Assembly (NCBI GenBank): GCA_902586435.1
Contig: CACIHJ010000001.1
Coordinates: 62,001-126,000, forward strand
Reading direction: 5' to 3'
DNA: 64,000 nucleotides
Source of the DNA: an uncultured Bacteroidota bacterium
GTDB taxonomy: Bacteria > Bacteroidota > Bacteroidia > Flavobacteriales > Flavobacteriaceae
The position numbers and the translations under genes were made by a program. Below, in pieces: positions 36,017 to 44,915 of the stretch (positions are counted from its first letter, which is position 1; each line of letters begins with the position of its first letter). The notes under the pieces were generated by a model. The model was not told where the DNA came from. It saw only the letters and a list, made by a program, of their open reading frames with translations, and ran no database searches.

Positions 36017-39000
36017 AACTTTCTTTTTCCATTATTGATTCTATTATTTCTCTAATAAAATTTTCTATTTTACTTATCTCTATGTCTTCTGAATTTTCAA
36101 TAAACTCATAAGGATTATTATTTTTTTTAAAATAACATAATCCAATCTCATTAACATCTTGATGTTTCTTTGAAACCAAAAGTTTATAAAATAAAAGTTG
36201 AAGCATATTAGAGTATTTATGATTATTCTTTAGAATTTCAAAACCTTTAAACTTCAAATAGTTAGTTTCTATTTTTCCTGATTTATAATCAATGATTCTC
36301 AAATTATTATTAAAAGTATCAATCCTATCAATAGTTCCAGTTAATATAACATCTAAATTATGATTAACTCTTATCATCGATGTCATCTTATTTTCAAGTG
36401 ATAAAATTTTAATCTTATCCCCTTTTTTAACTAGTTCTCTTTCATAATTTAATATGTTAATGATACACTTTTTTAGCACCTCAATAAATATTAGATCTTT
36501 TCCTTCTGGACTATTTGAATTAAGTTCCATATAACACTCCATTGAAATCGTATCTAATTTTTTTATTATTTCATTAAAATGTTCAACTTTGAAAATTTTA
36601 TTTATATATGGGGAATATGCTTTATCCATAACTGTGTGAAACAGCGTGCCTTGATCTTTGAAATTTAAATAATTTGACTCCTCATAGTCATTAATGCGAA
36701 GGATCTTTTGCTGGTAGAATAGGTAGGGGTTTTTAATAAAAAGGTTTAAAGTTGATGCAGATATTCCGTTTTTTAAAATATCATCAATCCTTTGATTAAT
36801 CAAATCGTCTTTTTTAATTATCTCTGAATCAATATTTTTAATAATCTTTTTTGATTGGATTACCTCTTCATTATAATTATATAATCCGGAAAATTCTATT
36901 TGTTTAATAAATCTACTTGCCTCACCACTCATTAATGAACTTAAGTCTGAGTCATAAATTAAATGTACTTCTTTTGCTTTATGGATTAAATCATAGAAAA
37001 GATCGTGAATATGATTTTCCTGTTCATGTTGCGACTTATTATCAAAATTTATTTTTTCTGATTCTTCTATAACACCCTCATTAATATTTGAAAAAGGGAA
37101 GAAACCTTCATTCATATTTGTAATTATAACATAATCACAGTCTAAAGAACCTGACTCTAGAATATGATGATTTGAGGAAATTTTTAAATTCTGATTATAG
37201 TCATAGATATTAATAAGATTAAGTAATTTTTCATTAGCAAAAAAAACATAAACTTTTGCGGATTTATCTTTATCATAAATTTTGGTAAGAATGTCAGATA
37301 CATATTTTGCTTGATTAACATTTTTTGAGGTGGATCTTATATTAATTATTTTCTTGCTGAGATTATTTGAGTCATATTGAGGGCTACTTTTTTTAGATAT
37401 TATCAATTTTTCACCAATTGAATATTTATCCAAACTTGACTTATAAGCTAAAAAGTCTTTAACTAGGTTAGAAGAAGAATTATTTTCAGAATTGTCTTTT
37501 TTTGAAATAATAAAAAGTTCTTTTTCAGCTCTAGTGAAAGCAACGTATAGTAAATTAACTGAATCGATTAAATTGTTTAGGATACTTCTATCATATATTT
37601 CTTTTGCATTTTCTCCCATATTTCGAAGATTTTTTGATGTTCTCATTAAAGTCCATTTTAAATCTTTTAAATTTTCAAAAGGATCATCCAACCATATTAG
37701 ATCTTTAGAAAGATTTTCATCTAGCTTATCATCATAGATAGGAATTATTACAGCAGGATATTCAAGACCTTTAGATTTATGAATTGTAGAAATACTTATA
37801 GAGTTTTGATTATCAGGCATACTTAACATTATGTTGTCAGATTTTTTTTCCCAATAGTTCAGATATGACTTGATTGAATCATCATTATTATCAAGAAATT
37901 CAAATATATTATCAATTAGAGCAACTATAAATGGATCTTCAATATCTAGGTTAAAAATATATGCACAGTATTTAATAGCATTAAGAATATTAAGAGATAA
38001 AAAGTGTTTTAATTCAAATTTTTCATTATTTGAAATCCTTAAGAAAAAGTCATTTATCTTAACTCTTGAAAGGTTAAAAGAAAAGCATTGATTCAAATTA
38101 TCATGATTGTTTTCAAAAAAATTCTGGTTATATAGATAGTTTATAACTTTTTTTCTCTCAACGTAATCATTTTCAAATAAACTTAATTTAAAAATTGAAA
38201 TAATAAATTGAACATTATCAGAATTATTTATTTGAAGAATATCACTAGAAATAAAGTCAAATTCTGAGTTACTAATATTCTCTATTATCTCTTTTGCATG
38301 TTTATGCTTTCTAACTAAAATAACTATTTCTGAAGGTGAATATCCTCGATTTAAAAGATCTAAAATTTGGTTCTCTATTTTTGAAAAGAATGATTCGTTA
38401 TCACACATATCAATTGAAACATATCCGGTTCTTTGCCTATGTGATTTTTGTCTAAAATTTAAATCATCTGAATTGTATATTCCTAAATCTAAATTATTTG
38501 ATAAAAAACTAAAAAATTCTGAATTAAAATCAACTATTTCTTTACAACTTCTATAATTTATATCTTCTTTATCATCTAATATTCTTTTTAGATGAAATGG
38601 ATTTTTTCGATTATGTATTAAGTTTAAAAATTGATTAAATTCTCCTCCACGCCACCTATAGATCGACTGCTTAGGATCCCCTACAATTAATAAAGAACCC
38701 TTGGATCCATCATGATCTTCACTATGAATAGAATTTGAAATTAAAGGAATTAGATTTTCCCACTGAAGTTCTGATGTATCTTGAAACTCATCAATAAAAA
38801 AGTCTACAAATATAGAACCTAACTTCTCGTATATATATGGGGCATCATTTAATTTAATAAGTGTATTAAGTTGAGTGTTGAATTTACTTATTAATCTTAC
38901 TTTATTTTGATTTTGTATTTTATCAATTTTATCCTCAATTCTTGAGATTAGAGATATAGATGGAATAAATGATAATGTTGAAGTTATTTTATCAATTTCT

Positions 39001-39941
39001 ATAATTGATTTTTTAATTTTTAAATAATTTTTTAAAAGGCTTGGCCTAATTTTTTCGATAATATCTACTTTATTTTTTTCTAAAGTTTTGTTATATAAAT
39101 TTGATTCTCCTTTTAAAGACTTTTCAGAAGATTCATTTATGTTAAAATTGGATTGACTTTTTAATTTTTTAAGATATTTTGGGAAATAACCTCCTTTAAA
39201 ATCCTTTTCATTAAGTCCACTTTGATTAATCAAATCAAGTGTTTCATTGCTTAAATCATGAATATATTTTGTTTTTTTATAGTATAGTGCAAGAATTTTT
39301 TCCCTTATTTGAGAAAAAAACTTAAGATCCTTTTTCTTAAAATACTCTACCTGATATCTATTTGATTCTTTATCAATAAAAAGTCCAAAGTTTACTAAAT
39401 CATATGTAACATCCCAGCTTTTATTAATTGTAAGTTTATATTTTGCAAATTCGACAAGTAATTCTTTTAATTCTTTATCCTGATTTATTTCAGAAATTAA
39501 TTCTTCAACAGCTTGATCTATATATATTTGATTATCGAACTCAACAAGAAAATCATCCTTGTTTTCTAACTCTGCATTTACAGTTTTAATAATATTATTA
39601 GTAAAGCTATCAATTGTAATAACATTAAAATTTGAATAGTTATATAAAATTTTTTCTAAAATAGTAGAGGATCTTTTTTGAATTGTAGATTCATCCAGAC
39701 CTGTTATTTTTAATATTTCATCCAATACAATTTTATTACTTTGGTATTTTAGATCATTTAAATAGAGTAGTATTCTATATTTCATTTCAGCAGAAGCTTT
39801 ATTTGTAAAAGTTAAAGCTAGCATTGATTTAAAATGCTCATCATTTTTTTTACTGAATAGTTTTGATATATATTCAATGGCAAGTTTAAATGTTTTCCCT
39901 GAACCAGCTGATGAGTTTATAATTTTAAATGAATAATCCAT
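35991..39941 (-). CDS. Helicase-nuclease fusion: AddA/RecB-like UvrD helicase joined to AddB-like nuclease half
   Basis: A 1316-residue DNA end-processing enzyme for double-strand break repair. Residues 1 to about 815 form an SF1 (UvrD/RecB) helicase: Walker A 'SSAGSGKT' (10-17), 'LTFTNKASAEMK' (43-54), DEFQD (384-388), 'GDPKQSIYRWRGG' (421-433), 'STIHKSKGLE' (718-727), 'LLYVAFTRAEKEL' (797-809). From about 870 on, the sequence resembles the C-terminal half of bacteroidotal AddB-like proteins: 'TNMNEGFFPF' (941-950), 'SGEASRFIKQIEF' (1005-1017), 'SASTLNLFIKNP' (1061-1072). The nuclease motifs are GTLFH (1098-1102), GTIDRID (1202-1208), DYKSGK (1218-1223) and QLLFY (1248-1252), an intact PD-(D/E)XK site. 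Normally AddA and AddB are separate proteins. Confidence 0.85.
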   Translation of the reverse strand: MDYSFKIINSSAGSGKTFKLAIEYISKLFSKKNDEHFKSMLALTFTNKASAEMKYRILLYLNDLKYQSNKIVLDEILKITGLDESTIQKRSSTILEKILYNYSNFNVITIDSFTNNIIKTVNAELENKDDFLVEFDNQIYIDQAVEELISEINQDKELKELLVEFAKYKLTINKSWDVTYDLVNFGLFIDKESNRYQVEYFKKKDLKFFSQIREKILALYYKKTKYIHDLSNETLDLINQSGLNEKDFKGGYFPKYLKKLKSQSNFNINESSEKSLKGESNLYNKTLEKNKVDIIEKIRPSLLKNYLKIKKSIIEIDKITSTLSFIPSISLISRIEDKIDKIQNQNKVRLISKFNTQLNTLIKLNDAPYIYEKLGSIFVDFFIDEFQDTSELQWENLIPLISNSIHSEDHDGSKGSLLIVGDPKQSIYRWRGGEFNQFLNLIHNRKNPFHLKRILDDKEDINYRSCKEIVDFNSEFFSFLSNNLDLGIYNSDDLNFRQKSHRQRTGYVSIDMCDNESFFSKIENQILDLLNRGYSPSEIVILVRKHKHAKEIIENISNSEFDFISSDILQINNSDNVQFIISIFKLSLFENDYVERKKVINYLYNQNFFENNHDNLNQCFSFNLSRVKINDFFLRISNNEKFELKHFLSLNILNAIKYCAYIFNLDIEDPFIVALIDNIFEFLDNNDDSIKSYLNYWEKKSDNIMLSMPDNQNSISISTIHKSKGLEYPAVIIPIYDDKLDENLSKDLIWLDDPFENLKDLKWTLMRTSKNLRNMGENAKEIYDRSILNNLIDSVNLLYVAFTRAEKELFIISKKDNSENNSSSNLVKDFLAYKSSLDKYSIGEKLIISKKSSPQYDSNNLSKKIINIRSTSKNVNQAKYVSDILTKIYDKDKSAKVYVFFANEKLLNLINIYDYNQNLKISSNHHILESGSLDCDYVIITNMNEGFFPFSNINEGVIEESEKINFDNKSQHEQENHIHDLFYDLIHKAKEVHLIYDSDLSSLMSGEASRFIKQIEFSGLYNYNEEVIQSKKIIKNIDSEIIKKDDLINQRIDDILKNGISASTLNLFIKNPYLFYQQKILRINDYEESNYLNFKDQGTLFHTVMDKAYSPYINKIFKVEHFNEIIKKLDTISMECYMELNSNSPEGKDLIFIEVLKKCIINILNYERELVKKGDKIKILSLENKMTSMIRVNHNLDVILTGTIDRIDTFNNNLRIIDYKSGKIETNYLKFKGFEILKNNHKYSNMLQLLFYKLLVSKKHQDVNEIGLCYFKKNNNPYEFIENSEDIEISKIENFIREIIESIMEKESFIDSGNPA

Positions 39942-40018
39942 ATATCTAATATTACTAAAATATAGATTTAGTTATTTGAATCATAAAAAGATTGTAATTT
40001 TATAGAAAATTAAATATT

Positions 40019-40624
40019 ATGGCTTTTGAATTACCAAAACTTAATTATTCATTTGATGCACTAGAACCTCACATTGATGCAAAAACAATGGAGATTCATT
40101 ATGGAAAACATCATAATGGTTATACAAACAATTTAAATAATGCGATTAGTGGAACTGAACTTGAAAGTAAAACTATAGAAGAAATTTTAAAAAATCTAGA
40201 TTTAGATAATATGGCTTTAAGAAATAACGCAGGGGGGTATTTTAATCACAACTTATTTTGGGAAATAATGGGTCCAAATTGTGGAGGTAATCCGAGTGGT
40301 GAAATTTCTGAAGCAATTAATTCAAATTTTAATTCATTTGAAAACTTCAAAGAAGAATTTAAAAAAGCAGCAGCGACCAGATTTGGTTCTGGTTGGGCAT
40401 GGCTTTGTGTACTTGGAGATGGGAAATTAGAAATTTGTTCAACTCCCAACCAAGATAATCCACTTATGGAAAACTCATGCGGTGGTAATCCTATTCTTTG
40501 CCTTGACGTCTGGGAACACGCGTATTATCTTAATTACCAGAATAGAAGACCTGATTATATTGAAGCCTTTTTCAGTTTAATTAATTGGGATGAGGTTAAT
40601 AGTAAATATTTGAATTTTAAATAA
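40019..40624 (+). CDS. sodA: Superoxide dismutase (Fe/Mn family)
   Basis: This cytosolic enzyme dismutates superoxide. Metal ligands are visible in the usual contexts: His in '[17 protein letters not shown]', His in '[12 protein letters not shown]', and Asp and His in '[20 protein letters not shown]'. '[17 protein letters not shown]' is the family core. At 201 residues it is complete. Fe versus Mn use cannot be decided from sequence; the symbol follows the family. It stands alone between the divergent fusion helicase and a strong terminator. Confidence 0.96.
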   Translation: MAFELPKLNYSFDALEPHIDAKTMEIHYGKHHNGYTNNLNNAISGTELESKTIEEILKNLDLDNMALRNNAGGYFNHNLFWEIMGPNCGGNPSGEISEAINSNFNSFENFKEEFKKAAATRFGSGWAWLCVLGDGKLEICSTPNQDNPLMENSCGGNPILCLDVWEHAYYLNYQNRRPDYIEAFFSLINWDEVNSKYLNFK

Positions 40625-40626
40625 TA

Positions 40627-40655
40627 AAAAAGGGAGAATAAATTCTCCCTTTTTT
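40627..40655 (+). terminator. Rho-independent terminator after superoxide dismutase (possibly bidirectional)
   Basis: The stem AGGGAGAA / TTCTCCCT with loop TAAA has A runs on the left and T runs on the right, so it could also stop transcription from purF on the other strand. The following 110 bases to the purF stop hold no other visible feature. Confidence 0.9.
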
Positions 40656-40766
40656 GCCCCAAATCTTACCATGAACTTAACCTACTTATGTTCTGGTAAA
40701 ACCAATGTAGTATTTTTTTTTAATAAACAAAACTTATTTTGGAATTATTTTTTATTATAGTGTAAA

Positions 40767-42587
40767 CTAATAAGCCCTTCCTTTTTTATTCTCCACATAA
40801 TTTATAAATGCTTGATTAACAACCTTATTACCTCCAACTGTTGGGTAATCACCTGTGAAATACCAATCTCCCTTATGATTAGGACAAGACTTATGTAGAT
40901 TCTCTATTTTTTGAAAAATTATTTGGAGTTTGACTTTTGATTCATCCCCTAAAAGCATTTCTGCCATTTTTTTTGAAATTTGTTCAGGGGAAAAAGGCCT
41001 ATAGACATCCTTTACATAATTCTTTTCTATATCACCCCCAACTGATAATGCTTTTAAACAATTCTTATATACTACTTTGATTACTTTATTATACGTCTTT
41101 TTATCTTTATGTAGCTCTAATGCTGCCTTAAATGCAATAAACTTATCTAGTCTGGACATATCTATTCCATAACAATCAGGGTATCTTATTTGAGGTGCAC
41201 TTGAAACAATAACTATCTTTTTTGGGTTAAGTCTAATAAGCATTTTTAATATGCTTTCTCTTAAAGTAGTACCCCTTACAATACTATCATCAATTATGAC
41301 AAGAGTATCTTTATTAGATATAACTCCATAGGTTATATCGTAAACATGTGCTACCAAATCATCTCTTCCTTTGTCTTCAGAAATAAATGTTCTTAATTTT
41401 GCATCTTTAATTGCGATTTTTTCAACTCTTGGATTATGACTTTTAGCTCTAGAAAGCAAGCCATAAAAAGATGTTTCAGCTGTGTTAGGAATAAAAGAGA
41501 AAACGGTATTCTTAAAATCTGATTTAATCGCATCTCTAACCTGGGGAAATAATCTACTCCCTAATTCTTTTCTCTCTCTGTATATATCAGCATCACTTCC
41601 TCTGGAGAAGTATATTCTTTCAAAAGAGCAAGCTTTATTTGGTTGTTGTTTCAATATTTGTTTTAATAAGATCCTTCCTTTTTTATTTATGATCAAAGCA
41701 TTACCCCTAGGTATTTCTTTGATTTTTTGATATGAAACATTAAATACTGTTTGGATTGCAGGTCTTTCAGAAGCAACAACAACAACTTCATCATTTTCCA
41801 TATAAAATGCAGGTCTAATTCCAGATGGATCTCTTAAAATAAATGAGTCTCCATGTCCAAGCATTCCTGCAATTACATAACCTCCATCCCAGTTTTTGGA
41901 TGAATTTTTTAAAATTTTAACAATATTTAGTTTTTCCTCAATTAATGGTGGCATCTCTTCTTTGCTATAGCCACCGTCTTTTAATTTATCATAAATTAGT
42001 GAAACTTCAGAATCTAAAAAATGACCAATTTTTTCCATTATTGTAATTGTATCTGACTGTTCTTTTGGATGTTGACCAAGCCTAACTAAGCTATTAAAGA
42101 GTTCATCATTATTACTCATATTAAAATTGCCAGCAAGAATTAAGTTTCTATGCATCCAGTTATTTTGCCTCATAACAGGCTGAACATAATCGATTGAATT
42201 TTTTCCATATGTCCCATATCTAACATGACCAAGCATAACCTGACCAACATATGGTAATTGTGAATAGAATTTTTTAGAGTTTTTATTTAATGATTTATTA
42301 GAATCAACAAATTGGAATATTTTTTTATTAATTTTTTTAAATACATCATGAATTGCCTGAGAATTATATGATCTTGCTCTATATAGATATTTCTGACCTG
42401 GGTTGAGATCAAATTTTATACTTGCATACCCTGCACCATCCTGACCTCTATTCTTTTGCTTCTCCATCATTAAAAACATCTTATCTACACCATATAGATT
42501 TGACCCATATTTTTTTGTATAATATGATATAGGGCGCTTTAGGTGAATCAGTGCTATTCCGCACTCATGTTTTATATGATCACTCAC
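40767..42587 (-). CDS. purF: Amidophosphoribosyltransferase, long bacteroidotal form
   Basis: The first committed step of de novo purine synthesis: glutamine plus PRPP gives phosphoribosylamine. The N-terminal nucleophile domain has the catalytic Cys9 in 'HECGIALI', implying removal of a short propeptide, with 'EKQKNRGQDGAG' and 'GHVRYGTYG'. The phosphoribosyltransferase domain carries the PRPP loop 'LVIIDDSIVRGTTLRES'. At 606 residues it belongs to the long variant found in flavobacteria (usually near 630), with a C-terminal tail containing 'CPNHKGDWYFTGDYPT'. Standard PurF is about 480-510 residues. It overlaps the PfkB gene by 8 bases. Confidence 0.92.
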   Translation of the reverse strand: MSDHIKHECGIALIHLKRPISYYTKKYGSNLYGVDKMFLMMEKQKNRGQDGAGYASIKFDLNPGQKYLYRARSYNSQAIHDVFKKINKKIFQFVDSNKSLNKNSKKFYSQLPYVGQVMLGHVRYGTYGKNSIDYVQPVMRQNNWMHRNLILAGNFNMSNNDELFNSLVRLGQHPKEQSDTITIMEKIGHFLDSEVSLIYDKLKDGGYSKEEMPPLIEEKLNIVKILKNSSKNWDGGYVIAGMLGHGDSFILRDPSGIRPAFYMENDEVVVVASERPAIQTVFNVSYQKIKEIPRGNALIINKKGRILLKQILKQQPNKACSFERIYFSRGSDADIYRERKELGSRLFPQVRDAIKSDFKNTVFSFIPNTAETSFYGLLSRAKSHNPRVEKIAIKDAKLRTFISEDKGRDDLVAHVYDITYGVISNKDTLVIIDDSIVRGTTLRESILKMLIRLNPKKIVIVSSAPQIRYPDCYGIDMSRLDKFIAFKAALELHKDKKTYNKVIKVVYKNCLKALSVGGDIEKNYVKDVYRPFSPEQISKKMAEMLLGDESKVKLQIIFQKIENLHKSCPNHKGDWYFTGDYPTVGGNKVVNQAFINYVENKKGRAY

Positions 42588-43497
42588 TCTCCTTTTTTAA
42601 TATTTTTATTCTTTCTTCGATTTTATTCTTCGGCAAATTTAATAAGTTTCTAGTTCCTACCATTTCTAAGTTAAATGATGCAATACTAGTCCCAAAATAT
42701 ATTGCAGATTTTAAAGATTCAAAAGAAACCTCATTTATTTCAGATAAGTATCCTGCAATTCCAGCTATGAAGCAATCTCCTGCACCTGTAGGATCAACTA
42801 CTTTATCTATTTTATATGCTGGGGCAAAATATGTTTTTCCTTCGCCAAATAGAACAGCTCCATCTTCACCTTTTTTAATAATAACATATTTAGGGCCCAT
42901 CTTATGAAGAATATTAGCTGCTTTCTCTATGTCTTTTTCACCCGTAATTAATAATGATTCTTCTTCATTTATTGAAATAATGTTGACATTACTAATGACT
43001 TTCTCCAGAGTATCCCAAAATTTTTCAATCCAAAAATTTATAGTATCCAGAATAATTGCTTTTGGTTTATTAGTAATTTGATTCATTGCTAAAAGCTGAA
43101 TTTCTGGATGTAAATTTCCTAATAACATTATATCTGGTTCTCTCTGATCAATTGGAACTAAAGGCTTAAAATCTTCCATTACATTTAATACTGTTTCTAG
43201 AGTTTCCCTTTCATTAAAATTATTCCGATAAACACATCTCCAGTAAAATGTCTTTTTGTTTAAATTAATTTCCAAGCCGTCTAAGTTAACACCACATGAT
43301 TCTAATAATCTTATATCTGATTCTTTAAAATCATTTCCAACTACAGACACAATTCCAGAAAATAGATTGAAGTGCTTAATAGATAAGCAAATATAGGTGC
43401 CTGCTCCACCTAATTCTCGATCTACTTTTATTTCTCCAGTATCAATGCCATCATAAGCAAGACTAGCTACTATTAGCAACTTATTATTCTTGTTCAT
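42580..43497 (-). CDS. PfkB-family carbohydrate/nucleoside kinase
   Basis: A 305-residue ribokinase-fold kinase. The N-terminal 'ELGGAGTYICLSIKHF' is the substrate-side glycine motif and 'VDPTGAGDCFIAGIAGYL' is the PfkB signature 2 with the catalytic Asp. The substrate is not defined by sequence; its fixed position between rnhA and purF suggests a link to nucleoside or ribose metabolism (inference). It shares one base with rnhA and overlaps purF by 8 bases. Confidence 0.87.
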   Translation of the reverse strand: MNKNNKLLIVASLAYDGIDTGEIKVDRELGGAGTYICLSIKHFNLFSGIVSVVGNDFKESDIRLLESCGVNLDGLEINLNKKTFYWRCVYRNNFNERETLETVLNVMEDFKPLVPIDQREPDIMLLGNLHPEIQLLAMNQITNKPKAIILDTINFWIEKFWDTLEKVISNVNIISINEEESLLITGEKDIEKAANILHKMGPKYVIIKKGEDGAVLFGEGKTYFAPAYKIDKVVDPTGAGDCFIAGIAGYLSEINEVSFESLKSAIYFGTSIASFNLEMVGTRNLLNLPKNKIEERIKILKKESE

Positions 43498-43973
43498 TAT
43501 AACCCTTTTATATTTTTTTCATAATATGTATCACTAATAAGATTAGAGCTTTTTGCTGAATTATTAGCGATATAATCACACCTTTCATTTTCAGGGTGAT
43601 TGTTATGTCCTTTAATCCATGTAAAAGTTACATTATGTTTTCTATATATCATCAAGAATCTTTTCCACAAATCAGGATTCTTTTTCTTCTTAAAATTTAT
43701 TTTTTCCCATTCAAAAACCCATTTTTTATCAACAGCATCTGATACGTATTTTGAATCAGTAAATACTTCAACATTACAGTTTTTAATTTTTATACTTTCA
43801 AGTGCAACGATAACTGCTAGAAGTTCCATTCTATTATTTGTAGTTAATTTAAACCCTTTACTAAATTCTTTTTTGTATTCCCCATTATCTGAAATCATAA
43901 TTATACCATACCCGCCAGGTCCAGGATTACCAATTGATGATCCATCTGTATATATGTTAATTTTTTTTGTCAT
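43497..43973 (-). CDS. rnhA: Ribonuclease HI
   Basis: Cleaves RNA in RNA-DNA hybrids during replication and R-loop removal. The catalytic Asp/Glu/Asp set is visible: 'NIYTDGSSIGNPGPGGYG' (Asp10), 'TNNRMELLAV' and 'EVFTDSKYVSDAV'. 'WIKGHNNHPENERCDYIA' supplies the late His and Asp. The 158-residue protein is the single-domain form. It starts directly at the purN stop and overlaps the PfkB gene by one base. Confidence 0.95.
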   Translation of the reverse strand: MTKKINIYTDGSSIGNPGPGGYGIIMISDNGEYKKEFSKGFKLTTNNRMELLAVIVALESIKIKNCNVEVFTDSKYVSDAVDKKWVFEWEKINFKKKKNPDLWKRFLMIYRKHNVTFTWIKGHNNHPENERCDYIANNSAKSSNLISDTYYEKNIKGL

Positions 43974-44536
43974 TTAAATATCTAGCAACGATGCAATTAT
44001 TTTAGGATAATATTCATATTCTAAATTATGAACTTTTTTTTCAATTAAAGATGCATTATCCCCTTTATTAACAGTTATTTTTTTTTGAAAAATAATTTCA
44101 CCTGAATCATATTCCTGTGAAACAAAATGAATAGTAATTCCTGTTTCTTTATCATTAGAATCTATAACCTTTTTATGAATATGCATTCCATACATCCCCT
44201 TACCTCCATATTTTGGAAGAAGAGATGGGTGGATATTAATAATCTTTTTTGAAAAAAAGTTAATATACTTTAGTGAGATTTTTTTAAAAAGCCTGCTAAT
44301 ACAATTAAATCTGGATTAATTTTTTTAATTTTTTCAAAGACTTGATTATCAAAATCTCTTAGATTAAAAAATTCGGTGGGGGCATCATATTTTTTTATAT
44401 TTTCAAAAATAGGAGAATTTTTATTGTTACTTAGTATGAGACTGACTTCTACTGAATTATTATTTTGAAAATAATTTGTAATGTTTATAGCATTAGTTCC
44501 TTTACCTGAAATTAAAAGAATAATTTTCTTTTTCAT
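43974..44536 (-). pseudogene. purN: Phosphoribosylglycinamide formyltransferase PurN, interrupted by a -1 frameshift
   Basis: PurN transfers a formyl group to GAR in purine synthesis. The first frame (44536 to 44270) encodes 88 residues, from 'KKIILLISGKGTNA' to 'DLIVLAGFLKKSH' and a stop. A shift of -1 at the A7 run (44279-44285 region, minus strand T5A7) restores the frame: 'IINIHPSLLPKYGGKG' with the catalytic Asn and His, then 'HIHKKVI', 'FVSQEYDSGEI' and the C terminus at 43974. The joined product would be 187 residues, the normal length. Everything else is intact, so this is a very recent mutation, a sequencing indel in a homopolymer, or a gene rescued by slippage. Operon order purN-rnhA-PfkB-purF is conserved. 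Confidence 0.88.
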
Positions 44537-44672
44537 AAATTTTAATAACTATGGATAATTTTCAGAAAAAAACTTTTTTATTTAACAAATAAAGGTATAT
44601 TTTCGAACTATAAGAAGAGTTTTATTCAAAGTTTCTTAATTTTGATTTATATAACTCATAAATAATTATATT

Positions 44673-44906
44673 ATGTCAGATATTTCTTCAAGAGTTAAAG
44701 CAATAATTGTCGATAAGTTAGGTGTTGATGAAAATGAAGTTGTCCCCGAGGCTAGTTTTACTAATGACCTTGGTGCCGATTCATTAGACACTGTAGAATT
44801 AATAATGGAATTTGAAAAAGAATTCGATATCCAGATCCCTGATGATCAAGCTGAGAATATTATCACAGTAGGTCAAGCAATAGAGTTTATAGAGAAATCA
44901 GACTAA
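44673..44906 (+). CDS. acpP: Acyl carrier protein
   Basis: A 77-residue acidic four-helix carrier of fatty acyl chains. The phosphopantetheine site is the Ser in '[16 protein letters not shown]'; the following helix '[13 protein letters not shown]' is canonical. It lies 9 bases before fabF. The 136-base gap to the divergent purN gene holds the promoters but no clear consensus TAnnTTTG box and no other gene. Confidence 0.97.
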   Translation: MSDISSRVKAIIVDKLGVDENEVVPEASFTNDLGADSLDTVELIMEFEKEFDIQIPDDQAENIITVGQAIEFIEKSD

Positions 44907-44915
44907 GTTCATAGT

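Noticed and set aside
40656-40766. Possible small gene or RNA between superoxide dismutase and purF
   Set aside because: The 111 bases hold no open frame of interest and no stable hairpin beyond the terminator at 40627-40655.
42551-43977. Plus-strand ORFs of 118 and 125 codons opposite the PfkB kinase and rnhA genes
   Set aside because: They are antisense to conserved genes with complete motifs and show no recognisable features.
44537-44672. Possible short gene (13 codons at 44551) between purN and acpP
   Set aside because: It is too short, and no conserved context or hydrophobic pattern is present; it is most likely just promoter DNA for the two divergent units.
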